This document shows positions 1 through 7,110 of a stretch of 10,002 nucleotides of DNA, one piece after another (positions within the stretch are counted from its first letter, which is position 1; each line of letters opens with the position of its first letter). The translations under genes were made by a program, and so were the position numbers. The stretch is from assembly GCA_001564135.1 (NCBI GenBank), contig LKNH01000080.1, positions 1 to 10,002 of the forward strand. Direction: 5' to 3'. A model generated the notes under the pieces. That model ran no database searches and was not told where the DNA came from. It saw nothing but the letters and a program-made list of their open reading frames with translations. Source of the DNA: Halobacteriaceae archaeon Tc-Br11_E2g27. Its GTDB lineage: Archaea > Halobacteriota > Halobacteria > Halobacteriales > Haloarculaceae.

Positions 1-149
1 AGATACCACACTCTCACGAAAGTCCCAAAGAAGTGCGCACGAACCGGAGTATCCACGGGTAGGAGAAAGTCGCTCGTGTGGTGGTTCGGCATGAGCCGAG
101 ACCCCCAACGCGAGGATTCCCGCGCCTTTAGGCGCGGTGAGGATGTCAA
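1..149 (+). mobile_element. Right-end remnant of an IS200/IS605-type (IS1341-like, TnpB-only) element
   Basis: Seen: two hairpins lie close together. The first has a TCGGC/GCCGA stem (86-90/95-99, loop ATGA). The second has a perfect CCGCGCC/GGCGCGG stem (120-126/131-137, loop TTTA) and is followed by GAGGATGTCAA at 139-149. A GC hairpin with a TTTA loop followed by GAGGATGTCAA is, from memory, the usual right end of haloarchaeal TnpB-only elements. In the frame starting at base 1, the first 25 codons stay open and include KKCARTGVST, faintly like the zinc-ribbon part of TnpB but lacking the second cysteine, so any coding part here is decayed or only the tail. Known for the family: the right end is transcribed as the omega/reRNA that guides TnpB, and sense-overlapping transcripts have been described at such ends in Halobacterium. 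The left part of the element lies outside the window, so whether a working tnpB adjoins is unknown. The exact boundary at about 149 is inferred. Confidence 0.6.
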
Positions 150-164
150 TGGTTCGATTGATAC

Positions 165-248
165 TCATACTACCAGACGTAAGCGTTTAACCCATCTCGC
201 CACCCCGGGGTGGCGAGTAAGTTTACGAAGTTACGTCCGGCAGTATCA
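165..248. repeat. 84-bp imperfect inverted repeat with a perfect 22-bp palindromic core
   Basis: The core at 196-217 is a perfect palindrome with half-site CTCGCCACCCC. Outer arms 165-182 and 231-248 pair at 15 of 18 positions; each contains GACGTAA or its complement. Two of the three mismatches are A against C, as transitions would leave. Core and arms share the same centre, between 206 and 207. The 13 bases between core and arm on each side do not pair well. Pairing stops sharply outside 165 and 248. It lies between the transposon right end and the promoter of the S9 peptidase gene. It could be a small non-autonomous mobile element, a large operator, or a structured RNA or terminator, although no T-run follows on either strand. 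Function is not determined. Confidence 0.75.
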
Positions 249-278
249 CCCGGCCAACGCGACTGCCGGTGTGACAAA

Positions 279-287
279 CGATATACT
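279..287 (+). promoter_or_regulatory. TATA-like box for the S9 peptidase gene
   Basis: ATATAC at 281-286 lies about 25 bases before the GTG at 310. This is the spacing expected for an archaeal TATA box driving a leaderless or nearly leaderless transcript, and it supports 310 as the start. No Shine-Dalgarno-like sequence precedes the GTG. Confidence 0.5.
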
Positions 288-309
288 TCTTCTCTCCGTT
301 ATCACTCGT

Positions 310-2154
310 GTGTACGAATACGACCTCGAACGGTATCTAACGATTCGCAGCGCGTACGGTGCATCGCTTGGTCCCGATGGGACGCTTTCGTTTTTGTTGG
401 ACACGACCGGCGTCCCACAGGTCTGGACGCTTTCAGAGCCGCAGGGATGGCCGACACAGCGAACCTTTTACGACGAGCCTGTTTCGTTCGCCTCGTTTTC
501 ACCCACGCGTGAAGAACTCATATTTGGCATGGACGAGGGTGGCAACGAGCGGATGCAGCTGTTCAGACTCGGGCTTGACGGGCGGATTCTCTCACTGACG
601 GACACACCCGACGCAAAACATCGCTGGGGCGGGTGGAGCTCCGATGGCGAGGAGTTTGCGTTTACATCGAACCGGCGGGACGAATCCGTCTTTGACGTTT
701 ATATTCAGGGCCGTAACGAGACCGGTGAGGAGGCTGAACTAGTCTTCGAAGGGGACGGCTGGTTCACTGTCGGCGGGTTCAGTCCCGATGACAGCAAACT
801 CATGGTCGCACAGGCCTATTCGAATTTCGACCAGGATATCTACGTCTTCGACCGCGAAACCGGCGAACTAACTGAACCCCGACCGGACACCAGTGACGTT
901 CGCTACCGGAGCGTCCAGTGGGGGCCTGATAGCGAGTGGCTGTATCTCGTTACGGACGAGGATGCTGACACGCTTTACCTCGCACGGATGCACGCCGAGA
1001 GCGGCGACCTCGAACGTCTCGAATCGGGCGGTGAGTGGAACATTGACGGCCTTGCACTGGACGAAGAGAGTGGGTCTCTCGTCTATTCTCGCAACGTTGA
1101 TGGCTACACCGAGTTGACCGTTGGCGAACTTATCGACGGTGAGATTGAGCCGATTGCCAGACCAAAGCTCCCCGGAAACGTTGCTGGCGGGGTAAGCTTC
1201 GGTCCCGAGGGCGAGGAGTTTGCACTTTCCTCTTCGGGTCGACGGCATAACACGAACGTCTCCGTCATCGATATCGAAACGCTTCGGTCGGAGGCAACGG
1301 AGAGTGAGAAGACGACAACGGAGAGTTCTGTTGGTATCACTCCCTGGACTGATGCCTCGACAGCTGGTATCCCGCAGGAAACGTTCGTCGAGACGGAGCT
1401 TATCCGCTACGAGAGCTTCGATGGACGCGACATTCCAGCGTATTTCTCGCTCCCGCAGGAGATTCCTGACGAAGGTGCCACGGTTATTGTCGACATTCAC
1501 GGCGGGCCGGAAAGTCAGCGACGACCGTCGTTTTCCGGGCTTTCACAGTACCTGCTTTCCCGCGGCTATGCACTCTTTGAACCGAACGTCCGGGGGTCGA
1601 CTGGCTATGGCCGTGCGTACACGCATCTTGATGATGTCGAAAAGCGCCTTGATTCCGTCCGTGATATCGAGGCCGCCGTTGACTGGCTGGAAGCGCATGA
1701 GAATATCGACGGGGACCGAATTGTCGCAAAGGGTGGCTCCTATGGTGGATTTATGGTTCTGTCAGCACTCACTGAGTTCCCTGAACGCTGGGCCGCTGGC
1801 GTCGATATCGTCGGCATCGCAAACTTCGTGACGTTCCTCGAAAACACCGGCTCCTGGCGGCGTGAACTCCGAGAGGCCGAGTATGGCTCGCTTGAAAACG
1901 ACCGGGAGTTTCTCGAATCTATTAGCCCGATACACAGCATCGACCAGATTGAAGCGCCCCTTTTTGTTCTTCATGGGGCAAACGACCCGCGCGTGCCGCT
2001 TGGGGAGGCCGAGCAGATTGTTGAAGGGGCACAAAACCAGGGTGTTCCTGTCGAGAAACTCGTCTTCGAGGACGAAGGACACGGCATCTCGAAGCTCGAA
2101 AACCAGATTGAAGCCTACACACGCGTTGTCGAATTCCTCGATGAGCACGTTTGA
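310..2154 (+). CDS. S9 family serine peptidase (prolyl oligopeptidase / acylaminoacyl-peptidase type)
   Basis: Predicted cytoplasmic peptidase of 614 residues that cleaves short peptides or releases N-terminal residues. Residues about 20-345 hold repeated W/F-SPDG-like blades (for example FSPTREELIFG and FSPDDSKLMVA), the beta-propeller that restricts access to the active site. The alpha/beta hydrolase domain runs from about 365 to the end. Visible catalytic elements are HGGP (397-400, oxyanion region), nucleophile Ser477 in GGSYGGF, Asp559 in ANDPRV and His591 in DEGHG. All three triad residues are present, so it should be active. No signal peptide or membrane segment is seen. The reading frame stays open upstream to about 76, but that part runs through the transposon end and inverted repeat and does not look like protein. 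GTG at 310 begins VYEYDLERYL, matches the family start and has a TATA-like box at the right distance. It stands alone; the next gene starts 125 bases downstream with its own promoter. Exact substrate is unknown. Confidence 0.92.
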   Translation: MYEYDLERYLTIRSAYGASLGPDGTLSFLLDTTGVPQVWTLSEPQGWPTQRTFYDEPVSFASFSPTREELIFGMDEGGNERMQLFRLGLDGRILSLTDTPDAKHRWGGWSSDGEEFAFTSNRRDESVFDVYIQGRNETGEEAELVFEGDGWFTVGGFSPDDSKLMVAQAYSNFDQDIYVFDRETGELTEPRPDTSDVRYRSVQWGPDSEWLYLVTDEDADTLYLARMHAESGDLERLESGGEWNIDGLALDEESGSLVYSRNVDGYTELTVGELIDGEIEPIARPKLPGNVAGGVSFGPEGEEFALSSSGRRHNTNVSVIDIETLRSEATESEKTTTESSVGITPWTDASTAGIPQETFVETELIRYESFDGRDIPAYFSLPQEIPDEGATVIVDIHGGPESQRRPSFSGLSQYLLSRGYALFEPNVRGSTGYGRAYTHLDDVEKRLDSVRDIEAAVDWLEAHENIDGDRIVAKGGSYGGFMVLSALTEFPERWAAGVDIVGIANFVTFLENTGSWRRELREAEYGSLENDREFLESISPIHSIDQIEAPLFVLHGANDPRVPLGEAEQIVEGAQNQGVPVEKLVFEDEGHGISKLENQIEAYTRVVEFLDEHV

Positions 2155-2238
2155 AACACCCCGATGTCCTGTTTGAAACACGACGAGTAGCTCTTACCGG
2201 CCCACCGACGCATCCATCCGTGTGTGGTAGTCGGTTCG

Positions 2239-2250
2239 AAATCCTTTTAC
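2239..2250 (+). promoter_or_regulatory. Promoter (BRE/TATA-like) for the rps24e operon
   Basis: CGAAATCCTTTTAC contains an A-rich BRE-like stretch followed by CTTTTA, about 30 bases before the ATG at 2280. This fits a haloarchaeal promoter with a very short leader. The 125 bases between the peptidase stop (2154) and 2280 hold no other recognisable feature. Confidence 0.5.
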
Positions 2251-2279
2251 CCGATTCGACGGGAAGATATGGCAAGACT

Positions 2280-2597
2280 ATGGATATCGACATCATTTCG
2301 GAAGACGAAAATCCGATGTTGCACCGTACGGACGTCCAGTTCGAACTCACTCACGAAGAGGCAACGCCGTCACGTCTGTCGGTTCGTGACTCGCTTGCAG
2401 CCAAACTAAACAAAGACTCCAAGGAAGTTGTGGTCCGCAATCTCGATACGAAATTCGGCATGCGGACGACGATTGGCGAAGCCAAGGTTTACGACTCGCC
2501 TGAATACGCACAGGATGTTGAACAAAACCACATGCTTGAGCGAAACAAAATCACGGCAGATGACGAAGATGTCGACGCTGAAGCGGAGGAAGCCTGA
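2280..2597 (+). CDS. rps24e: 30S ribosomal protein S24e
   Basis: Small-subunit ribosomal protein of 105 residues, shared by archaea and eukaryotes. The sequence begins MDIDIISEDENPMLHRTDV. It keeps the family features: the EENPLL-like N-terminal strand, the HEEATPSR turn, and KFGMRTTIGEAKVYDS, which corresponds to the conserved F-G-x-x-x-s-x-G-x-a-x-v-Y-D segment. The C-terminal tail (DDEDVDAEAEEA) is highly acidic, as expected for a salt-in halophile. Length is normal for haloarchaea. ATG at 2280 is chosen because the family starts here and a promoter lies just upstream; the frame is open earlier but without family similarity. It is followed after a single base by rps27ae, so the two are almost certainly co-transcribed and translationally coupled. 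Confidence 0.95.
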   Translation: MDIDIISEDENPMLHRTDVQFELTHEEATPSRLSVRDSLAAKLNKDSKEVVVRNLDTKFGMRTTIGEAKVYDSPEYAQDVEQNHMLERNKITADDEDVDAEAEEA

Positions 2598-2598
2598 T

Positions 2599-2733
2599 AT
2601 GGCACACTACGAACTCTACAACGACGACGGAACGACAGACAGTGAACAGTGTCCACGCTGTGGCGATACTTTCCTCGCCGATCACGGCGACCGCAAACAC
2701 TGTGGCCGCTGTGGCTACACCGAGTGGGCATAA
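2599..2733 (+). CDS. rps27ae: 30S ribosomal protein S27ae
   Basis: Very small (44 residues) zinc-binding protein of the 30S subunit. In eukaryotes the homologue is made as a ubiquitin fusion, while archaea encode the ribosomal part alone. Four cysteines in two CxxC pairs, C18/C21 (CPRC) and C35/C38 (CGRC), form the zinc ribbon, and the ending CGYTEWA is typical. The start ATG overlaps the end of rps24e in the arrangement TGATATG (one base between stop and start), which indicates coupled translation. Kae1-Bud32 starts 21 bases after its stop, so the three genes probably form one operon. It is easily missed by gene finders because of its length. Confidence 0.95.
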   Translation: MAHYELYNDDGTTDSEQCPRCGDTFLADHGDRKHCGRCGYTEWA

Positions 2734-2754
2734 CGCCGCTGTTTTTATCAGCTG

Positions 2755-4398
2755 ATGGTCGCCGACCAGACACCGTCCGAGTCAACTCGCACACAACCCC
2801 GAGTACTTGGCATCGAAGGAACGGCGTGGGCTGCAAGCGCCGCCGTATTCGATGCCGAAACGGACGATATTCAGATTGAGACGGAGGCATACGTCCCTGA
2901 AAGCGGAGGGATACATCCACGGGAAGCGGCCGAACATATGGCCGAACAGCTCCCGGTGGTCATCGAACGAGCGCTCGAACACGCATCGACTTCTGCGGAT
3001 GGCAGTCCTGCAATCGACGCCGTTGCATTCTCGCGTGGCCCTGGTCTCGGTCCCTGTCTCAGACTCAGCGGAACGAGCGCCAGAGCGGTCGCCCAGCGGC
3101 TTTCGGTTCCACTTGTCGGCGTCAATCACATGGTTGCTCATCTCGAAATCGGCAGACATCAGTCTGGGTTTGACTCACCGGTCTGTCTGAACGCGAGCGG
3201 TGCAAATGCACACGTCCTCGGCTATCGCAACGGACGCTATCGTGTTCTTGGCGAGACGATGGATACTGGCGTCGGCAACGCAATCGACAAATTCACCCGT
3301 CACGTCGGCTGGTCACATCCCGGCGGGCCGAAAGTCGAAGAAGCCGCGAAGGATGGGGAGTATATCGAGCTTCCGTATGTTGTCAAGGGGATGGACTTTT
3401 CGTTTTCAGGTATCATGTCCGCAGCCAAGGAGGCCTATGACGAGGGTCACGCAGTTGAGGATATCTGCTTTTCGCTGCAGGAGAATATCTTCGCCATGCT
3501 GACGGAAGTTTCAGAGCGTGCGCTCTCGCTGACTGATGCAGACGAGCTTGTCCTTGGTGGCGGTGTCGGACAGAACGCCCGGCTGCAGGAGATGCTTGCT
3601 TTGATGTGTGAACAACGCGGTGCCCGCTTTGCTGTTCCCGAAAACCGGTTGCTCCGCGATAACGCCGGGATGATTGCCGTACTTGGGGCCAAACTCTACG
3701 AAGCAGGGGAAACGCTTCCAATCGGCGACTCCACCATCGATGCGAATTTCCGACCTGACGAGGTTCCAGTTGTCTGGCGAGATGACCCGGACCCTGCTGT
3801 GACTGGTGCGTCCTCTCGTTCTGTGCAACAAGGCGCGGAAGCAACGGTCAACATTGACGAAGAGACCGTGAGAAAGACACGAAATGCGCGTTCGTACCGA
3901 CATCCCGTCCTCGATACTCGACTGAGACAACAACGCACCCGTCAGGAAGCACGTCTGCTCGTCGAAACACGGCAGGTAGGCGTCCCGACACCGCTCGTTC
4001 GGGATGTCGACCCCAAAACGACCGAACTCATCCTCCAACACGTCGGCGACTGTGACCTCCGAGGGGCGCTGACCCATTCATACGTCACGAGGCTTGCATC
4101 ACACCTTGCACGGATTCACGAAGCAGGATTTGTCCATGGTGACCCAACAACACGAAACGTCCGGGTCGACACTGAGACTGACACTGTCTTTCTCATTGAC
4201 TTTGGACTTGGCTATTACAGCGACCACCCGGAAGACCACGCGATGGACGTCCACATTCTTGAACAGAGTCTCACTGGAACGACGGATGCAGCCGATGAAT
4301 TGATTGCTGCAGTGCGCGACACTTATCGGGAACAGGGTTCCGCTGCCGTTCTCAGCCGCCTCGAAGAAATTGATACCCGTGGACGGTACCAAGGATAG
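2755..4398 (+). CDS. kae1-bud32: Kae1-Bud32 fusion, KEOPS complex (tRNA t6A37 synthesis)
   Basis: 547-residue fusion of two KEOPS subunits. Kae1 (about 17-330) transfers the threonylcarbamoyl group onto A37 of ANN-reading tRNAs. Bud32 (about 366-547) is a small atypical kinase/ATPase that supports the cycle. In Kae1 the metal-binding pair is H125 and H129 in NHMVAHLE, with SGAN (148-151), GGGVGQN (268-274) and D302 in RDNAGM. In Bud32 the catalytic motif is HGDPTTRN with D463, followed by the D482-F-G metal motif. The N-terminal Bud32 signature YRHPVLD is present, with K374 as likely nucleotide-contacting lysine. Residues 1-15 are a short extension before the usual VLGIEGTAW start, but no start codon lies closer. 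The T-rich GTTTTTATC at about 2742-2750 is too near the ATG to be its promoter. Residues 331-365 are a linker. It follows the ribosomal genes closely and meets the GTPBP1-like gene tail to tail with 4 bases between stops. Confidence 0.95.
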   Translation: MVADQTPSESTRTQPRVLGIEGTAWAASAAVFDAETDDIQIETEAYVPESGGIHPREAAEHMAEQLPVVIERALEHASTSADGSPAIDAVAFSRGPGLGPCLRLSGTSARAVAQRLSVPLVGVNHMVAHLEIGRHQSGFDSPVCLNASGANAHVLGYRNGRYRVLGETMDTGVGNAIDKFTRHVGWSHPGGPKVEEAAKDGEYIELPYVVKGMDFSFSGIMSAAKEAYDEGHAVEDICFSLQENIFAMLTEVSERALSLTDADELVLGGGVGQNARLQEMLALMCEQRGARFAVPENRLLRDNAGMIAVLGAKLYEAGETLPIGDSTIDANFRPDEVPVVWRDDPDPAVTGASSRSVQQGAEATVNIDEETVRKTRNARSYRHPVLDTRLRQQRTRQEARLLVETRQVGVPTPLVRDVDPKTTELILQHVGDCDLRGALTHSYVTRLASHLARIHEAGFVHGDPTTRNVRVDTETDTVFLIDFGLGYYSDHPEDHAMDVHILEQSLTGTTDAADELIAAVRDTYREQGSAAVLSRLEEIDTRGRYQG

Positions 4399-4402
4399 GT
4401 TG

Positions 4403-6043
4403 TTATCGGGATGAGTCGTTGTGTTTGACCGCGGTAACCGTCCCAACGCCTTTGCTGTGACCTTCGCGGAAGACGAACCGCTGGCCTTCCTCCACCAGAT
4501 ACGGTCGGAACTTGAACCGCACCGTTGCTGTCCCGGTATCTCCTGGTAACAGCTGACTTTCCGCTGGCATGAACGTCGCAGCCTCACTTACCGTTTCAAG
4601 GTGGACGACCGGCTCGTACCCGTCCCGAATTCGCGTCGGATGGTTGAGTACCATTATTTCGGCCTCGAACTCCCGCACAGGCTTTGGCTCTATCTCTCCG
4701 TCAACCAGTACCATCCCGCGCTCGATTTCGGATTCGTGAACGCCTTTCAGAGCGATTCCGACAATCCGACCGGCCTTTGCTTCATCCACACGGTGATAAT
4801 GCATCTCGATGCTTCGGACTTCCACCTCGCGGAACTGACCATCGTTCATTGGACCGAGCAGCAGTTTGTCACCAGCCTCAACCTCACCAGCTTTGATGGT
4901 TCCGGAGGCAACGGCTCCGACACCCGTCACATTGTAGGTTCGGTCGACGTACATCCGGAACGGTTCATCGGTTTCGATACCACCGGTTTTGGGTAACTGT
5001 TCGAACAAACTGTCGAGTGTTTCCAGTCCCTCCTGTGTCACTGCACTCGTCGTTAACAGCGGCACAACTGTCTCGTCAATCTCCTCTAGCGCCGCGTCGA
5101 CGCCGTGACGCTTGATTCGAAGCGGTGTACGCCCGACATCCCGTAACAGCCGCTCAACCTCTTGCTCGACCGCTTCGAGCCGTTCATCGCTAACGAGGTC
5201 GGCTTTGGTGATAGCAACGATGGTTGGAAGCTCCGTCGCGAGCAAGATTCCCAGATGTTCGCGGGCCGTCTTTGTCGGGCCGTCATCCGCAGCAACCGTC
5301 AGGAGGCCGTAATCAAGCTTTTGCCCGACCAGACCGCGAATCGTCGTCCGCAGCCATGGCTCGTGACCGACCGTATCAACGAACGAAACGAGGCGGTCAG
5401 ACTCCTCGACAATCCGTGCCCTGTCATCTTTCCGATGCGGATTGTCCATCCTGACCGGGCCATCCTGGTCAAAGCCGTAGACACCATAGGAGAGGTCAGC
5501 AGAGAGTCCTCGCTCGACTTCGTGTGGCTGGACATCAAGATAGCTCCGGGTCCCACCCTCGCCATCATCTGGTTTCCCGGTTACAAGCGACCCAACGAGT
5601 GTAGATTTCCCGTGGTCGACGTGACCTGCCGTTCCGACGACGATGTGTTCGTTGTCTTCAAGGACCGTCCCTTCGCGGATGATTGCCACGCCGACCAGTC
5701 CCCCGTTCTCGCTATTTGCACGCTTCTCGCCGTCGGCATTCCAGGTCTGTACGTCGTCGATGTGCGCACCAGCCTCGTCGGCGAGTAGCGAGAGGACATC
5801 CATCGATTCGGCAAACGCATCCGGTGAGATGCCAGCAATCCCGCCGTCGTCGGTGACACCGACAACGTAGGTTGCTTCGCCGTCACCCGAGAGAATCCGA
5901 TGGCGAAGCTGTGCTGCGAGACTTTCGAGGCGACCATCGGCAAGGTGAAGCTCTTTCGTGAGCCGTTCTTTGAATTCGACGCTTCCACCCTCGCGCTCGC
6001 CGTGTTCGAGCGCACGCTCCAGGGTGGCCCGTGGTGGGCTCAT
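4403..6043 (-). CDS. GTPBP1-like GTP-binding protein (EF-Tu/EF-1A-related translational GTPase)
   Basis: 546-residue GTPase. The G domain starts near residue 133: G1 is GHVDHGKS (140-147), the switch/G2 region carries ERGLSADLSYGVYGF, G3 is DTVGH (223-227), and G4 is TKAD (279-282). Beta-barrel domains corresponding to EF-Tu domains 2 and 3 follow at about 365-455 and 460-540. The ERGLSADLSYGVYGF signature and the about 130-residue N-terminal domain containing VEFKERL and a YVVGVTDDGGIAGI strand-turn are characteristic of the GTPBP1/GTPBP2 group rather than of elongation factors or SelB. The eukaryotic relatives are linked to mRNA turnover and rescue of stalled ribosomes; the archaeal role is not established. 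ATG at 6043 is supported by a TATA-like box 22-29 bases upstream. It converges with Kae1-Bud32 and is transcribed alone. Confidence 0.88.
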   Translation of the reverse strand: MSPPRATLERALEHGEREGGSVEFKERLTKELHLADGRLESLAAQLRHRILSGDGEATYVVGVTDDGGIAGISPDAFAESMDVLSLLADEAGAHIDDVQTWNADGEKRANSENGGLVGVAIIREGTVLEDNEHIVVGTAGHVDHGKSTLVGSLVTGKPDDGEGGTRSYLDVQPHEVERGLSADLSYGVYGFDQDGPVRMDNPHRKDDRARIVEESDRLVSFVDTVGHEPWLRTTIRGLVGQKLDYGLLTVAADDGPTKTAREHLGILLATELPTIVAITKADLVSDERLEAVEQEVERLLRDVGRTPLRIKRHGVDAALEEIDETVVPLLTTSAVTQEGLETLDSLFEQLPKTGGIETDEPFRMYVDRTYNVTGVGAVASGTIKAGEVEAGDKLLLGPMNDGQFREVEVRSIEMHYHRVDEAKAGRIVGIALKGVHESEIERGMVLVDGEIEPKPVREFEAEIMVLNHPTRIRDGYEPVVHLETVSEAATFMPAESQLLPGDTGTATVRFKFRPYLVEEGQRFVFREGHSKGVGTVTAVKHNDSSR

Positions 6044-6302
6044 GTGCCATGGTTACAACCCACCAAATAAAAGTGTTCCCCGGAATATCTGCACCGTGAG
6101 CCTGCTGTACTGGGCATTTCTGTCTGGTTGCCGAGGTCATTCTTGTGTGACCAAGACTACCCTCTGCTCTAGTGGCGAACAGACGGCACAATGGCGATGA
6201 CTCCGCGGGCGGCGTGCCGTACTATCGCGAACCGCGACGCGGTCGCTGTCAGACCATGGTGGGTTTGGCCGTGCCATCTGGTATAAAATCGCGACTGTCC
6301 GG
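6044..6302. other. Non-coding spacer between the GTPBP1-like and phosphatase genes
   Basis: About 260 bases without a convincing gene on either strand; short open frames here have no recognisable composition or start signals. It holds the GTPBP1-like promoter at the left end. A GC-rich hairpin lies at 6227-6246 (GCGA-CCGC paired with GCGG-TCGC, one bulged A, loop GAC). Just after the phosphatase stop the minus strand has a short T-rich stretch, ATTTTATA at about 6281-6288, that may serve as its terminator. No tRNA cloverleaf or T-loop (GGTTCRA) was found. Confidence 0.5.
6065..6076 (-). promoter_or_regulatory. TATA-like box for the GTPBP1-like gene
   Basis: On the minus strand the sequence reads CACTTTTATTTGG, with TTTTATTT centred about 25 bases before the ATG at 6043. 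This fits a leaderless archaeal promoter. No ribosome-binding site is seen. Confidence 0.5.
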
Positions 6303-7028
6303 TTAGGCTCTCTCCCGTTGAATCCAGTGGATTGCTTCGAGGAATCCATCGACGAATTTGCGTTCAGTCACGTGGTCTGCGGCGGCTCTGGCTTTTTTGT
6401 CCCCGTTGGCAACGGCGATTCCCGTTCCCGCACGCTCGAACGCCGAGACATCGTTTACTGAATCGCCAACCGCAATGAATTCGGTCGGCTCTCTGCCTAG
6501 TTCCTGTGCGAGCCGAGAGAGACCGTTGCCCTTGCTCATTTCGGCTGTTTTGATGTGATATGCATAGCCGGTATCGACAACCTCCAGCCCGTGCTCGGCT
6601 GCTAGCTGTTCGAGCGGTGCAAGCGGCGAGTCACGACTGATTGCCATTTCGGTCTCTCGCCAGCGGTTGACCAGGTCAACTGTTCCCCAACCAGTGTCGT
6701 ATCCTTCCGCACGATAGGCGTCGACGACGGCTGCCGCGGCTTCCCGATCTCCCTCGAAGAAGATACCGTCGTAACCGTTCAGTGCAACCCCGCCGTTTTC
6801 GGCGATAACTAGCGGCTCGATACCCAGAAACTCACAGAGGCCGACCGGATACGGCAGTGCTTTACCCGTGGCGACGACGACCGTCTCTGGCCACGCACGA
6901 AGCACCGGAAAGACCCGTGGGTCGATGGCTCTATTATCGTCGGTCAGCGTCCCGTCAATATCGACTACCAGCGGCGGCATCGACGCTGGGAACGATGATG
7001 CGAACGCGACAACCTCATCGAAATCCAT
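6303..7028 (-). CDS. Phosphoglycolate phosphatase, archaeal HAD type
   Basis: 241-residue HAD-superfamily phosphatase of the archaeal phosphoglycolate/sucrose-phosphate phosphatase-like group. It is expected to dephosphorylate 2-phosphoglycolate in the cytoplasm, a clean-up step. All four HAD motifs are visible: nucleophile and acid D23/D25 in VVDIDGTLT, T54 in VVATGK, K166 in MSKGNGL, and GDSVND (188-193) with the metal-binding aspartates. The middle of the protein (about 80-160) forms the C2-type cap that selects the substrate. Start: ATG at 7028 gives a 16-residue leader (MDFDEVVAFASSFPAS) before the usual MPPLVVDIDG; the internal ATG at 6980 would give a more standard 225-residue protein. 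A weak A-rich box about 27 bases upstream favours 7028, but this is not settled. Divergent from the small zinc protein, with 82 bases between. The exact substrate cannot be proved from sequence. Confidence 0.88.
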   Translation of the reverse strand: MDFDEVVAFASSFPASMPPLVVDIDGTLTDDNRAIDPRVFPVLRAWPETVVVATGKALPYPVGLCEFLGIEPLVIAENGGVALNGYDGIFFEGDREAAAAVVDAYRAEGYDTGWGTVDLVNRWRETEMAISRDSPLAPLEQLAAEHGLEVVDTGYAYHIKTAEMSKGNGLSRLAQELGREPTEFIAVGDSVNDVSAFERAGTGIAVANGDKKARAAADHVTERKFVDGFLEAIHWIQRERA

Positions 7029-7110
7029 ATCCTGGGTTTAGTGAGCGATGGCTTTTGTGTTGTGTCTTTCGGGACACACAATTCAAACGGCTGGGGCCAG
7101 TAAAGCAGTT
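7029..7110. promoter_or_regulatory. Divergent promoter region, phosphatase (-) / zinc protein (+)
   Basis: 82 bases separate two divergent starts. For the minus-strand phosphatase, ACAAAAG (minus, about 7052-7058) lies about 27 bases upstream of 7028. For the plus-strand gene, AATTCAAA at 7080-7087 lies about 27 bases before 7111. Both are weak TATA matches. Shared regulation is possible but nothing in the sequence proves it. Confidence 0.35.

Noticed and set aside
76..309. N-terminal extension of the S9 peptidase by 78 residues from an upstream ATG
   Set aside because: It reads through the transposon right end and the inverted repeat, its composition is basic and unlike haloarchaeal protein, and a TATA-like box lies just before the GTG at 310.
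868..1500. Long open frame on the minus strand inside the S9 peptidase gene
   Set aside because: Shadow of the GC-biased coding strand; composition is rich in R, C and S with no family motif, while the plus strand carries clear peptidase motifs.
2742..2750. GTTTTTATC as a separate promoter for Kae1-Bud32
   Set aside because: It lies only about 8 bases before the ATG; a start site 25 bases downstream would fall inside the gene, and no later in-frame start codon precedes the conserved Kae1 region.
5162..5788. 208-codon plus-strand open frame opposite the GTPBP1-like gene
   Set aside because: Antisense shadow; the minus strand carries complete GTPase motifs and no promoter or family similarity supports the plus strand.
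6100..6300. Possible tRNA or small RNA in the spacer
   Set aside because: No T-loop consensus, anticodon arm or acceptor stem could be assembled; only one GC hairpin without a following T-run.
7048..7110. Longer start for the small zinc protein (21 extra residues)
   Set aside because: The added residues are hydrophobic and non-acidic, and the likely promoter element would then lie inside the gene.
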